The notes: generated by a model from the letters alone, not told the origin. Shown: positions 35,116 through 44,839, counted from the first letter of the stretch. The stretch is 64,000 nt of DNA from Demequina salsinemoris (GCF_000974805.1 NZ_BBQZ01000001.1:489929-553928); one strand, 5' to 3'. Made by a program: numbers and translations.

Positions 35116-37110
35116 ATGCCGTTGCCAGCGTTGGACGAGCGGTCGCGACCGGCGACGCGCGCCGCCGCCTCCGGCATCGCGCTGGTCATCACGTTCGTGC
35201 TGGCGTGGGGCGCCGTGCAGCTGGCCGGTCACGGGGGCGACACCTCGCCGTGGTGGCCTGCCGCGGGGACGTCGGTGCTCGCGGTCCTCGCGGTCCGGCG
35301 CCGCTTCATGCCGCTCGCCGCGCTCGGCGTCGCCGTCGTCTCCGCCGCATCGAATCATGTCGCGGGACGCCCGCTCGAGATCTCGCTCGCCTTCGGCGTC
35401 GCCAACGCCATCGAGGCCCTCGTCGTCGCGATGATCCTGTCTCCGCGGGACCGGCCCCCGCGCCTGGTGTCCGTCCGCGAGGTCACGAGGCTTGTCGCCG
35501 CGACGCTCGCCGGTGCGTCAGCCGTGGGCCTCGCGGTGGGTCTGGTGGTGCACCTGCTGGGCACGGATGATCCCGTCGCTACGGCGGGAGCGGTGTTCTC
35601 GAGCCACGGGTCGGCGGTGCTCGCGATCGTGCCGCTCGCGCTCACGTGGAGGGATCACGCGAGCGCCCGAGGAGGCCACGCGCGCTGGATGCAACCGCTC
35701 GCGCTCGCGGTGGTCGTCGGCGCGGTGTTCTTCCCCGGAGTGAGCCTTCCGCTGTCGTTCCTGCCGATGCCGGTGCTCCTGTGGGGCGCGTACGTGTTCC
35801 CCCTGCGCGGCGTCGCGATGCAGCTTGTGCTGACCGCGACCGCGGCGACGACGCTCACCCTTCTCGGCGGAGGTCCCTTCGCCGGCGCCGGCTGGAGCGA
35901 TGTGCAGACCTCGTGGGCGGTGCAGAGCTTCCTCGTCGTGTACGCGGCGACGGTGCTGTACTTCGCGGCGGCGCGACGCGAGACGCTGTCCGTCGCGGAG
36001 GACCTGCTCGTGCGCGAGCAGCTCCTGCGCGGCGGCCTCGTGGACTCGCAGGTCGGGATGCTGATCCTCGAGGAGGACCGGTCGGGCGAGCCGCGCGTGC
36101 GCACCGCGAACTGGCGTGCAGTGAGCCTGCTGGGTCCGGGCGTCGCCGCCCCACCGCGCAATGAGGTTCCACGCGTGCTTCCGGACGACTCACGCGGCGT
36201 GCAGGTCCTGCGCGCGGCGATCGCGCGGGCCAAGGACGATCCCGAGGGCGAGAGCGTCACGGAGGTCGAGCTCGGTGAGGACAGGCGCGTCGAGATCCTC
36301 GTCACCCGGGTGCAGCGCGACGGTGGCCGCGTCCTGCTCACCGTGCAGGTGCTCGACGTCTCCGAGCGCGTGCACGCCGCTCAGGCGCTCGCGCACGCGC
36401 TGGCCGACGAGAGGAATGCCGCGTTGCAGCTGCGCGAGGTGGCCCGGCAGAAGGACGAGTTCGTCTCCGCGGTCAGCCACGAGCTGCGCACCCCGATCAC
36501 GAGCATCATCGGGTTCGCCGAGCTGCTCGAGGACGAGCCGTCCCTCGACGACGACGCGCGGGCGCATCTGTCGGTGATCACGCGCAATGCTGACAGGCTC
36601 GGGCGGCTCGTCGAGGATCTGCTGGCGCTCGGATCGGGCCGCCGCGAGAGCGCGCGGCCCTGCGACGTCAGGGAGGCGGTGACGGGTGTGCTCGAGGACA
36701 TGGGGCCGAATGCGTCGGACCGCATGGTCGCGCTGAGGGAGCACATGCCGTTCGGCGTCGAGGTCGTGATCCCTCCAAGCGACCTGGTGCGCATCCTGTC
36801 CAATCTGATCGGCAACGCGGTCAAGTTCACCCCGCCTGGCGGAGAGGTGGTCGTCGCCGCGAGATTCGACGCCGACCTGGTGACGATCGAGATCGTCGAC
36901 AACGGCCCAGGGATCGCGCCGGAGGACCTCGAGAAGGTCTTCGAGCGCTTCTATCGAGCGAAGGGCACCGCCGAGGGCGTGCCCGGAGTCGGCCTGGGAC
37001 TGGCGCTGGTGCGCCAGCTCGTGACGCGGGCCGGCGGCACGGTGGCGCTCGGGTCCGACGGCCGGTCCGGCACCGTCGCGAGGGTCACGCTCCCGCGCGC
37101 GTCGGGGTGA
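35116..37110 (+). CDS. MASE1-type membrane histidine kinase
   Basis: 664 residues. An N-terminal integral-membrane sensor (about 15-290, 8 or so TM) of MASE1 type, a PAS-like region (about 310-425), HisKA with His455 in SAVSHELRTPITSI, and HATPase (N box LIGNAVKFTPPGG, G boxes DNGPGIAP and GVGLGLALV). The ligand is unknown. GGGAGGTGGAG precedes the ATG. No response regulator shares its operon; the divergent single-domain regulator is the likely partner. Confidence 0.9.
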   Translation: MPLPALDERSRPATRAAASGIALVITFVLAWGAVQLAGHGGDTSPWWPAAGTSVLAVLAVRRRFMPLAALGVAVVSAASNHVAGRPLEISLAFGVANAIEALVVAMILSPRDRPPRLVSVREVTRLVAATLAGASAVGLAVGLVVHLLGTDDPVATAGAVFSSHGSAVLAIVPLALTWRDHASARGGHARWMQPLALAVVVGAVFFPGVSLPLSFLPMPVLLWGAYVFPLRGVAMQLVLTATAATTLTLLGGGPFAGAGWSDVQTSWAVQSFLVVYAATVLYFAAARRETLSVAEDLLVREQLLRGGLVDSQVGMLILEEDRSGEPRVRTANWRAVSLLGPGVAAPPRNEVPRVLPDDSRGVQVLRAAIARAKDDPEGESVTEVELGEDRRVEILVTRVQRDGGRVLLTVQVLDVSERVHAAQALAHALADERNAALQLREVARQKDEFVSAVSHELRTPITSIIGFAELLEDEPSLDDDARAHLSVITRNADRLGRLVEDLLALGSGRRESARPCDVREAVTGVLEDMGPNASDRMVALREHMPFGVEVVIPPSDLVRILSNLIGNAVKFTPPGGEVVVAARFDADLVTIEIVDNGPGIAPEDLEKVFERFYRAKGTAEGVPGVGLGLALVRQLVTRAGGTVALGSDGRSGTVARVTLPRASG

Positions 37111-37179
37111 GCGGACCGGTTCGCACGCCGCCACGCGGCCCGACGTGCCTACGCTTGCACGTGAGGGGAGGTGAGGGGG

Positions 37180-37368
37180 ATGTCGAACAGCAGCAATGGC
37201 GGCGCCGCGGCATCGGGCGGTGCGATCTACGGGATCGGGATCTTCGGCGGGATCGTCTACTACTGGACCGTCGCCGACGGGTTCTGGGAGCACGTGGGAG
37301 CGATCTTCCAGGGGATCTTCTGGCCCGCGTTCATGGTCTACGAGGGGTTCGCGGCGCTCGGCGCGTAG
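37180..37368 (+). CDS. Small one-TM protein
   Basis: 62 residues. A Ser/Asn/Gly/Ala-rich N-terminus precedes a hydrophobic, aromatic-rich segment with GIGIFGGIVYYW and GIFQGIFWPAFMVYEG. It resembles short conserved actinobacterial membrane proteins of unknown role. ATG 37180 has GGAGGTGAGGGG just before it. A TACGCT box (37150-37155) is a candidate -10; the same 10-mer CTACGCTTGC recurs upstream of secA. Confidence 0.7.
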   Translation: MSNSSNGGAAASGGAIYGIGIFGGIVYYWTVADGFWEHVGAIFQGIFWPAFMVYEGFAALGA

Positions 37369-37402
37369 CGGGCGGCGACAGCCAGGTATCCGCAGGGTGC
37401 CC

Positions 37403-37412
37403 GGACGATGCG
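37403..37412 (-). repeat. Dispersed GCATCGTYC word between convergent genes
   Basis: GGACGATGCG in the 47-bp gap between the small membrane protein and the RDD gene, both of which end here. GGTGC and GCACC arms flank it. Confidence 0.5.
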
Positions 37413-37415
37413 GTC

Positions 37416-38237
37416 CTACAGCACCTCGGGGACGCCGTGAGGGAGCCGGTGCACGGCGTCGGCGATCTCGGAGTCGAGCCGCTGGTGCTCGACGCCGCGC
37501 GCGTACTCGCGGTCGCGACGGATCACGAGCGCCGCGGCGATGAGCTGCTCGGGATGCGTGCCCTCGGGAGGGTGAGGCGACACGTAGGCGGCGACGCGCG
37601 CGCCCAGATCGGCGCCGTGCTGCGCGCGGGACGCGGGATTGAGGCGCGGCGCGCGCGAGAGGAACTGCCTGGCGGTGAGCGCGAGCCCGTCGGGCATGCG
37701 GCGCACGTCCGCGGTGGCGGCCCACGAGGCGAGCGCGACGGGCATGACGAGCGGCGCGTGAGGCGACTTCGCCGCCCGCTCCTTGAGGGCGTAGGTGCCC
37801 GCGAGCACGTCGCCGACCCTCTTGGCCCGCTTCGTGACGAGCGCGGAGATCAGGGCGAGCCCGCCCGCGGTCATCCAGAGGTCGAAGAAGCCCATGAGCC
37901 CGCGCACGAAGGCCTGACGGAAGGCGATCGGTCCGCCGTCGTCGCGCACGATGCGCACGCCCGTGGCCCACTTGCCCAGCGACCTGCCGCGGGTCGCGGT
38001 CTCGACCGCGATGGGGATGCCGATGAACACCGCGAGCGCGTGCACGAGCACCGCTGCGCTCATCGCGGCGAGGTCGAGCGACTCCGGCAGGATCTCGGCG
38101 AGCGCCAGGAAGCTCCCCACGTAGACGAGGCCGATCGCGAACGCGTCGATGATGGCCCCAGCGGTCCTCAGGCCGATGCTCGCCGGCGCGGTCTCCAGCA
38201 CGACGCCCTCGCCGATGAGCGTGGTGTCATCGTCCAT
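37416..38237 (-). CDS. RDD-family membrane protein
   Basis: 273 residues. The RDD domain (about 15-150) has membrane segments and the signature RTAGAIIDAFAI, then GRSLGKWATGVRIVRDDGG. The C-terminal 100 residues are a basic cytoplasmic region. Function unknown; some RDD proteins act as ion antiporters. It starts the conserved RDD-SpoIIM-DUF58-MoxR cluster and is divergent from SpoIIM by 55 bp. The ATG has GGGGGACCC upstream. Confidence 0.87.
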   Translation of the reverse strand: MDDDTTLIGEGVVLETAPASIGLRTAGAIIDAFAIGLVYVGSFLALAEILPESLDLAAMSAAVLVHALAVFIGIPIAVETATRGRSLGKWATGVRIVRDDGGPIAFRQAFVRGLMGFFDLWMTAGGLALISALVTKRAKRVGDVLAGTYALKERAAKSPHAPLVMPVALASWAATADVRRMPDGLALTARQFLSRAPRLNPASRAQHGADLGARVAAYVSPHPPEGTHPEQLIAAALVIRRDREYARGVEHQRLDSEIADAVHRLPHGVPEVL

Positions 38238-38292
38238 GGGTCCCCCTGTGAGTTCGCGCGGCCCCGGGTGCCGTCTGTGGCATCGTAGCCGC

Positions 38293-39288
38293 ATGGATCT
38301 CGACGCGTTCCAGGCTCTCCACGAGGAGAGGTGGCTGCGGCTCAAGGCGCTGTCCAAGCGCTCGCGGCTGTCCGGCGCCGAGGCCGACGAGCTCGCGAGG
38401 CTCTACCAGACCACCGCATCGGACCTGGCACGCGTGCGGTCGTCGGCTCCCGACCCGGCGCTCGTGTCCCGCCTGTCGGTGCTGCTCGCCTCGGCGCGCG
38501 CGACCCTCGCGGGCGCGCGTCCTCCGATCCATCGTGAGGTCGCGCGCTTCCTGGTCCTCTCGATGCCCGCCGCGCTGTACCGCCTGCGGTGGTGGACGGT
38601 GGCGGTGATGGCGACGTTCTTCGTCGTCTCCGTGGCGACGGGCCTGCACTACGCGACCCATCCCGACCTCATGTCGAGCCTCGGCACGTTCGACGAGCGG
38701 CAGCAGTACGCCGAGGAGGCCTTCGCGTCGTACTACTCGGAGAATCCCTCGACCTCGTTCTTCGCGCAGGTGTGGACCAACAACGCGTGGGTCGCGGCGA
38801 TGTCCGTCGCGGGCGGGTTCACGGGGATCTTCACGGTGTACGTGCAGTTCCAGAACGCGGTCGGCGTCGGAACCGCCGGCGCGATCATGAACGAGTTCGG
38901 GTATCTGAGGGAGTTCTTCCAGCTCATCACCCCGCACGGACTGCTCGAGCTCACCGCGGTGTGGGTCGCCGGCGCCGCGGGCCTCAAGATCTTCTGGACG
39001 ATGCTGGTGCCGGGTCCGCGCACGCGGACGCGCGCGCTCGCCGAGGAGGGACGAGCCATGTTCGGCGTCGTGCTCGGCCTCGTGATGGTGCTGCTGGTCT
39101 CGGGGCTGGTCGAGGGCTACGTCACCGGCTCGTCGCTGCCGTGGGGCGTGAAGATCGCGATCGGCATCACGGTGCTCGCGGGATTCTGGACGCTCGTGCT
39201 CACGCTAGGCAGGCGCGCCGCGGCGATGGGCGAGACGGGCGACGTGTCGGCGGACCTGCGCGAGGACGTCGCGCCGGTCTCGGCCTAG
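38293..39288 (+). CDS. SpoIIM-like (stage II sporulation M) membrane protein
   Basis: 331 residues. A helical, charged N-terminus (1-95) is followed by 5-6 membrane segments with typical SpoIIM residues (TNNAWVAAMSVAGGFTGI and LLELTAVWVAGAAGLKI). In Bacillus SpoIIM helps wall hydrolysis at engulfment. Actinobacterial homologues lie with DUF58/MoxR and no sporulation is implied. The start follows TCGTAGCCGC without a clear Shine-Dalgarno. Confidence 0.85.
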   Translation: MDLDAFQALHEERWLRLKALSKRSRLSGAEADELARLYQTTASDLARVRSSAPDPALVSRLSVLLASARATLAGARPPIHREVARFLVLSMPAALYRLRWWTVAVMATFFVVSVATGLHYATHPDLMSSLGTFDERQQYAEEAFASYYSENPSTSFFAQVWTNNAWVAAMSVAGGFTGIFTVYVQFQNAVGVGTAGAIMNEFGYLREFFQLITPHGLLELTAVWVAGAAGLKIFWTMLVPGPRTRTRALAEEGRAMFGVVLGLVMVLLVSGLVEGYVTGSSLPWGVKIAIGITVLAGFWTLVLTLGRRAAAMGETGDVSADLREDVAPVSA

Positions 39289-39293
39289 CCCAC

Positions 39294-39303
39294 GCATCGT
39301 CCC
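39294..39303 (+). repeat. Dispersed GCATCGTYC word between convergent genes
   Basis: GCATCGTCCC 5 nt after the SpoIIM stop codon, in the 54-bp gap before the convergent DUF58 gene end. Confidence 0.5.
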
Positions 39304-39342
39304 CGGCACCTCAGCGAGCCGCTCAGCGAGCAGCTCGGCTAG

Positions 39343-40635
39343 CTAGAGACGCCCGGCGGCCTTGAGCCTGAGATACGCGTCGGCCACCGCGGGCGCGATG
39401 CCCTCGGGGTCCGCGGAGACGACCTCGACCCCGCGTCGACGCAGCCGCTCGGCGACCGCGGCGCGCTCGAGCTCGAACCGCGTCGCCGCTGCGGCCGTGT
39501 ACACGTCGGAGACGTCGCCGCGCGCCGTGACGAGCTCGCCGATCTCGGGATCGTCGACCGCGCCGATGAGCACCTGGTGATCGCGCGCGAGCGGCGCGAG
39601 GGCGCGCAGCAGGCCGGAGTCCACCGAGCCCGGGCCCACGTCGGTGAGGAGCACGACGAGCGCGCGCTGGCCCAGCATCTCGCGGACGACGCCGGCGGCA
39701 CCCGTCCAGTCGGGTTCGAGCAGGCGCGGTTCGAGGGGGGCGAGGCGGTCCGCGAGGGCGGACATGAGCCCCGCTCCCGACACCCCGGTGATCCGCGCGC
39801 GGACCGTCCGGTCGTAGGCGACCACGTGGACGCGGTCGCCTGCCTTCGACGCGAGGGCCGACAGCAGGAGCGTCGCCTCGATCGTCGCGTCGAGGCGCGG
39901 GGTGTCCCCGATGCGGGCCGCGGCCGAGCGGGCGGTGTCGACGAGGATCAGCACCTGGCGGTCGCGCTCGGGGCGCCACGTGCGAACCACGACCTCGCTG
40001 CGGCGCGCGGTCGCGCGCCAGTCGATCGAGCGGACGTCGTCGCCGATCACGTACTCGCGCAGCGAGTCGAACTCGGAGCCGGGGCCGCGCTGCTGCACGG
40101 CGGAGCGGCCGTCGAGCTCACGCAGGCGGGCGAGGCGCGACGGCAGGTGCTTGCGGGACGCGAACTCGGGCAGCACGCGCAGCGTCGCCGGCTGCTGGAG
40201 CGTGAGCTGGCGGCCCGCGAGCGTGAGCGGGCCCAGCAGCCGGAGCGTGACGGGGCCGGCGTGGCGGTCGCCGCGCCGCGTGGGGAGCATGGGCGTGCGC
40301 AGCCGCACGCCGTCGCCCGGCGCGAGATCCAGGCGATGCCGTGCGGGATCCGCGCCGGCGGACGGCTGCCACGCGTCGCGGGCCCAGCCGCGGACGCGGC
40401 GCGCGCCGAGGTTCCGCACGAGCAGCGACGTCGTGGTCGGCTCGGTCAGACGCACCGATGTCGGCGTCTCGCGACGGGTCGCGATCGTGCGCGGCGACGG
40501 TGCGCCGAGGACGTCGACCCCGACGGCGAGCGCGATGAGCGCGACCCACATGAGCGCGGGCACGGCTGAGGAGGCGGCGATCGCGACGGGGACCCCGACG
40601 GCGGTCAGCGCGACCGCCCGCCACGTGAGGAACAT
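39343..40635 (-). CDS. DUF58 (vWA-like) protein
   Basis: 430 residues. Two N-terminal TM segments (about 5-40), a beta-rich middle, and the DUF58 core with GPGSEFDSLREYVIGDDVRSIDWRATARR-type sequence (about 205-235). A vWA-like MIDAS region follows in VLILVDTARSAAA. DUF58 proteins pair with MoxR ATPases, possibly in assembly or maturation of envelope complexes. The start overlaps the MoxR stop codon by 1 nt. Confidence 0.9.
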   Translation of the reverse strand: MFLTWRAVALTAVGVPVAIAASSAVPALMWVALIALAVGVDVLGAPSPRTIATRRETPTSVRLTEPTTTSLLVRNLGARRVRGWARDAWQPSAGADPARHRLDLAPGDGVRLRTPMLPTRRGDRHAGPVTLRLLGPLTLAGRQLTLQQPATLRVLPEFASRKHLPSRLARLRELDGRSAVQQRGPGSEFDSLREYVIGDDVRSIDWRATARRSEVVVRTWRPERDRQVLILVDTARSAAARIGDTPRLDATIEATLLLSALASKAGDRVHVVAYDRTVRARITGVSGAGLMSALADRLAPLEPRLLEPDWTGAAGVVREMLGQRALVVLLTDVGPGSVDSGLLRALAPLARDHQVLIGAVDDPEIGELVTARGDVSDVYTAAAATRFELERAAVAERLRRRGVEVVSADPEGIAPAVADAYLRLKAAGRL

Positions 40636-41621
40636 CAGCGCGGCACGGGGACCGAGGCGAGCACGGACTCGAGCACGCTCATGGGGGTCACGCCCTCGAG
40701 CTCGGCCTCGGCGGTGAGCTGGAGGCGGTGCACGAGCGTGGGGTGGGCGAGCGCCTTGACGTCGTCCGGGGTGACGAAGGCCCTGCCCTGCATCCATGCC
40801 CACGCGCGCGAGGTCGCGAGCAGCGCGGTCGCTCCTCGGGGGGACACCCCGAGCGAGGTCGCGGCCGCGTCGCGCGTCGCCCGGCACACGTCCACGAGGT
40901 AGCCGACGACCTCGGGGGAGACCTCGACCTTCGCGACCTCCGCGCGGGCGGCCTCGAGCTCGTCGAGCCCGGCGACGGGGACGATTCCCGCCGCAGCGAG
41001 GTCGCGCGGGTTGAAGCCCGCGGCGTGCCGAGTGAGCACCTCGGTCTCGACCGCGCGCGGCGGGAGCGGGAGGACGAGCTTGAGCAGGAAGCGGTCCAGC
41101 TGCGCCTCGGGGAGGGGATAGGTGCCCTCGTACTCGACGGGGTTCTGGGTCGCGATGACGAGGAAGGGGTCGGGCAGGGCGTGCGGCTCGCCATCGACAG
41201 TGACCTGCCGCTCCTCCATCGCCTCGAGCAGGGCGGACTGCGTCTTGGGAGGCGTGCGGTTGATCTCGTCGCCGAGCATGAGGTTCGTGAAGACGGGGCC
41301 CTCGCGGAACGAGAAGCGCGAGGTCTGGGCGTCGTACACGAGCGAGCCCGTGATGTCGCCGGGCATGAGGTCGGGCGTGAACTGCACGCGCTTGGTGTCG
41401 AGCGCGAGCGACGCCGCGAGCGAGCGCACGAGCAGCGTCTTGGCGACGCCGGGCACGCCCTCGAGCAGCACGTGGCCACGGCACAGCAGGGCGATGATGA
41501 GCCCGGTGATGGCGGCGTCCTGCCCGACGACGGCCTTGCCCACCTCCGCCCGCACCTGGGCGAGCGTCGTGACGAGGTCGGAGGGGCGGGGGGCGGTGGT
41601 GGCATCAGGAGCGTCTGTCAC
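40635..41621 (-). CDS. MoxR-family AAA+ ATPase
   Basis: 328 residues. Walker A GVPGVAKTLLV, Walker B in LMLGDEINRTPPKTQ, sensor region VIATQNPVEYEGTYPLPEAQLDRF. MoxR ATPases act as chaperones with vWA/DUF58 partners. Its start overlaps the DUF4350 stop (4 nt) and its stop overlaps the DUF58 start, making a tightly coupled operon. Confidence 0.94.
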   Translation of the reverse strand: MTDAPDATTAPRPSDLVTTLAQVRAEVGKAVVGQDAAITGLIIALLCRGHVLLEGVPGVAKTLLVRSLAASLALDTKRVQFTPDLMPGDITGSLVYDAQTSRFSFREGPVFTNLMLGDEINRTPPKTQSALLEAMEERQVTVDGEPHALPDPFLVIATQNPVEYEGTYPLPEAQLDRFLLKLVLPLPPRAVETEVLTRHAAGFNPRDLAAAGIVPVAGLDELEAARAEVAKVEVSPEVVGYLVDVCRATRDAAATSLGVSPRGATALLATSRAWAWMQGRAFVTPDDVKALAHPTLVHRLQLTAEAELEGVTPMSVLESVLASVPVPR

Positions 41622-42817
41622 GATGCGGATACCTCACTTTCGAGTGCGTCGAGGTCGGCCACGAGCCGCGTGAGGGCGGCGTCGTCGGCCGGCGGTGGGC
41701 CGTACAGCAGGGAGTCGATGGCGGCGGCGTCGCGTCGCGTGTGCTGGGAGATCGCGGAGACGACGGCGGCGCGCGGCGCGGAGTGCGACAGGGACAGCCG
41801 CGCCGCGAGCCGCGAGGCGGCGCCGGCCCTGAGCGCGGCGGCTGCGTGGCCACGCGCGCGTCCCCGTCGGTACAGCATGCCGCGCCCGCGGGTGGCCTCC
41901 GAGGCCCGCACGACGACCGGGAGCGGCTCGGTGACGAGCGGGCCCATGCGTCGTCCCTGCTGGAGCGCGGCGACCAGGGCCACCAGGAGGAGCGCGACGC
42001 CGCCGGCGACGAGCCACCCGGGAGCGGCCGGCGTCAGCGCGGAGGAGCCTCCCTGGTCGGCTGCGAGCAGCGTCGCATCGTCCACGCTGCCGACGTACCA
42101 GACGAGCCGTGAGTCGTGGCCGAGCACGCCGAGCGTCAGGGCGGCGGCTCCGTCCGTCGTGAGAGACGCGTTGGTGAAGAGTGCGCCGTCGGCGATCACG
42201 TGCACCGGTCGGGCGCCGTCCCGCTGGATCTCCACGTAGGCGGCCGCGTCGTCCACTGTGAAGCACGACTGGGCGTCGCCGGTGATCGTGTAGGCGGCGC
42301 GCACGTCGGTCAGGGTCGCGGCGCGCGTCGCCGCGGGCGCCTCGCACCCGGCCTCCACCTGACCGCTCGAGGTCGAGGGGACGGTCGCCGCCAACCCGGC
42401 GTCGATGCCCGACAGCGCGTAGGCCGCGGGCTCGATCCAGACGATGTCCCCGGTGTGCGTGCCGATCGAGGCGATCTGGTCCTCGTCGAGGTAGGTGAAG
42501 GACGCGATCGCGAGCGTGCCCGAGCCGTCGAGCAGGCGGTAGGCCTCGGCGAGGGTCGCCACCTCGTCCACCTCGACGCCCTGGTCGCGCAGGATCTGCG
42601 CGACCGCACGCGCGCCCTCGTCACCCGCATTGGCGGTCGACAGCGGCGTCACGTTGGACGACGGCTGCGCGAGCGTCGTGACGATCACTCCGATCACGAC
42701 GATCGACATCACGATCGAGATCCAGCGCAGGCGCACCCATCGCTCGCTCGCGACTGCCGCGGCGGTCGAGCCGTCGCCGAGCGTCCATCCCGGGGGAGCG
42801 GTGACGGTGCGGGTCAC
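41618..42817 (-). CDS. DUF4350 membrane protein
   Basis: 399 residues. TM1 (about 32-52), an extracellular domain resembling the DUF4350 core (about 60-230, with GTLAIASFTYLDEDQ), TM2 (about 260-285) and a cytoplasmic tail with LYRRGRARGHAAAALRAG. Unknown role, conserved partner of MoxR/DUF58. The GTG start overlaps the DUF4129 stop (GTGA). Confidence 0.85.
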   Translation of the reverse strand: MTRTVTAPPGWTLGDGSTAAAVASERWVRLRWISIVMSIVVIGVIVTTLAQPSSNVTPLSTANAGDEGARAVAQILRDQGVEVDEVATLAEAYRLLDGSGTLAIASFTYLDEDQIASIGTHTGDIVWIEPAAYALSGIDAGLAATVPSTSSGQVEAGCEAPAATRAATLTDVRAAYTITGDAQSCFTVDDAAAYVEIQRDGARPVHVIADGALFTNASLTTDGAAALTLGVLGHDSRLVWYVGSVDDATLLAADQGGSSALTPAAPGWLVAGGVALLLVALVAALQQGRRMGPLVTEPLPVVVRASEATRGRGMLYRRGRARGHAAAALRAGAASRLAARLSLSHSAPRAAVVSAISQHTRRDAAAIDSLLYGPPPADDAALTRLVADLDALESEVSAS

Positions 42818-43470
42818 GCGGCCACCTGCCCCTGCAGGCGCGTGCGGGCGACGGCGTCGGCTGCCGCGCGGATCGCCGCGTAGTCGGCAGAGGTCGCCAC
42901 TGCGTCCGAGTAGCACAGCGCGTCGAAGCGCCGCGCGGCGTCGGTCAGTGCCGAACGCGTGCCGGGCAGGGCGCTCGCGATGTCGACAGAGGCCTCGTGA
43001 GCGGTGCGGCCCTCCCGCGGATCGATGACAGTGCGCTCCTCGGCCCCGCGCACGAGGGCGCGGAAGGCGTCGAGGCATGCGTCGTGCCAGCGGGACTCGA
43101 CCGCGGCCGCCCTTGCCGCGTCGTCGAGCTCGGAGGCGGTGCGCCCGTCGTGCTCGAGCACGACCGCGGACTCCCTGCGCCGGGAGGCCAGAAGCGGGCG
43201 GGCGATCAGCCATGCGACGACGAGCGTCGCGGCGAGCGCGAGCAGCGCGAGCAGGTACCCGAGCGGGGCGAGCGTCCCGCCGTCCGAGCCCCCGAAGATG
43301 CGAGAGATGAGGTCGGAGACCGCCTGCGCGAGCCAGTCCACGAGCGACGCACCCTGGCGGTACTCCGCACGGGAGAGCTCGTCCTCGGCCCAGCGGCGCG
43401 CCTCCTCGGCCCCGGGCTCCACCGGGACGGAGCCGACCAGCGCGGCCCAGTCTCCGGCAGGGACCGTCAT
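42814..43470 (-). CDS. DUF4129 membrane protein
   Basis: 218 residues. One strong TM (about 65-90) and a C-terminal DUF4129 domain (about 130-200: RWHDACLDAFRALVRGAEERTVIDPREGRTAHEA-type). It is commonly linked to transglutaminase/DUF58/MoxR systems. ATG 43470 overlaps the stop of the upstream gene by 4 nt. Confidence 0.85.
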   Translation of the reverse strand: MTVPAGDWAALVGSVPVEPGAEEARRWAEDELSRAEYRQGASLVDWLAQAVSDLISRIFGGSDGGTLAPLGYLLALLALAATLVVAWLIARPLLASRRRESAVVLEHDGRTASELDDAARAAAVESRWHDACLDAFRALVRGAEERTVIDPREGRTAHEASVDIASALPGTRSALTDAARRFDALCYSDAVATSADYAAIRAAADAVARTRLQGQVAA

Positions 43471-44711
43471 GCTCCCCAGCCGCCGGCCGCGGCGCGTTCC
43501 TGGACGCTGCGGACCAGCACGAGGTCGAAGGCCTCCTGACGCATGCGCTGGTCCGTGTAGATCGCCGCGGTGACGCCACCGAGGTAGGCGACCGAGATGA
43601 GGACGCCGAGGAAGGACATGAGCGCCATCACGACGACGTAGACCACGACCGCCGCGCCCGAGTCCGTGACCAGGGCGAGAGGCAGGATCACCGCGGCGGG
43701 CACCGCGATGACCTGCTGGATGATCGACGTGATGATCGAGGCGACGAAGAGCACCGCGAGGATCATCCAGAACCGTCCGCGGGTGAGGGTCCATGACCGC
43801 TTCATGGCCGCGATCGGGCCGCGCTGCTCGAGCACCACGGCAGGGACGGCGAGCGCGAGCTTGATCGTGATCCAGGCGGTGAGCGCCACCGCGCCCAGGG
43901 CTCCGACGACGAGTACGGTGATGCCGAGCCCGGTGTCCACCATGAAGCCTCCGGCGACGACGAGCGCGACCGCGCCCACGATGACGCTGTACGCGAGCGT
44001 CAGCAGGAGCGACTGCGCGAGCAGGGCCGGCAGCGCCTTCACCCCGCGCCTCAGCGCCTCGCCGGGCGCGATGCGCTCTCCCAGCACCGAGCGCGAGAAC
44101 GACAGCGACGTCACGCCCGTGGACACGAGCAGCACGAGCGCTCCGAGCAGGTAGCCGAGCAGCAGCAGCGCGAGGTCGGTGTTGGAGGTGCCGAGGTAGC
44201 TGTCATCGAGCGATGCGGCGTCGACGTCCGCCATGGAGAACAGGGAGCCGTAGTACCCGAAGCCGAGTCCGAACATCGCGATCATCGACGCGAGCGAGAC
44301 CAAGGCGTTGACGCCGATCATGACCTTGGGGTTGTGGCGGATCGCCTTGAGCGGGCCGTCCAGCAGCTCGCCGAACGTGAGCGGGCGCAGGGGGATGATC
44401 CCGGGCCGCAGCATCGCTGCCGCGTCGAACGGCGCGGCGTAGGGGGCGTAAGGCTGCTGCGCGGAGGCGTACGGAGGCGTGCCAGGCGCCGCGGGAACGG
44501 ACGACGCGGGAACGGACGATGCAGGGCTCGCGGTGGGAGGGCCAGGGGGGACGGGCGCGGGAGGGAACATCTGGGCCGGTCCCGGTGGGACCGGGGAAGG
44601 CGCGGGCGGGGCCGGTGCCGGGCCCAGTCCCGAGGGCGGCACGAACACCGGCTGCGCATCGTCCCCCTGCGGCTTGCCGGCTCCGTTCGAGCCCTCCCTG
44701 CCGTCGCTCAC
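43467..44711 (-). CDS. Membrane protein with GPDP-type membrane domain
   Basis: 414 residues. A long Pro/Ala-rich cytoplasmic N-terminus (about 1-95) is followed by six or so TM segments arranged as in the glycerophosphoryl diester phosphodiesterase membrane domain (ALRRGVKALPALLAQSLLL, then AMKRSWTLTRGRFWMIL). No phosphodiesterase catalytic domain is present. GTG 44711 has GGAGGCAGGAC upstream. First gene of the operon down to DUF58; divergent from mtrA. Confidence 0.8.
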   Translation of the reverse strand: MSDGREGSNGAGKPQGDDAQPVFVPPSGLGPAPAPPAPSPVPPGPAQMFPPAPVPPGPPTASPASSVPASSVPAAPGTPPYASAQQPYAPYAAPFDAAAMLRPGIIPLRPLTFGELLDGPLKAIRHNPKVMIGVNALVSLASMIAMFGLGFGYYGSLFSMADVDAASLDDSYLGTSNTDLALLLLGYLLGALVLLVSTGVTSLSFSRSVLGERIAPGEALRRGVKALPALLAQSLLLTLAYSVIVGAVALVVAGGFMVDTGLGITVLVVGALGAVALTAWITIKLALAVPAVVLEQRGPIAAMKRSWTLTRGRFWMILAVLFVASIITSIIQQVIAVPAAVILPLALVTDSGAAVVVYVVVMALMSFLGVLISVAYLGGVTAAIYTDQRMRQEAFDLVLVRSVQERAAAGGWGA

Positions 44712-44839
44712 GTCCTGCCTCCTTCGATCCCGCCCATCCTGCCATGCGACCCCTCTCCGGCGGCAGATCCTCACAGGGCTCCCCTGCGCCCCGCCGAGCC
44801 GCGAAGGTCCTGCGTCGTGACCGTGGCAAGATGGTCCGC

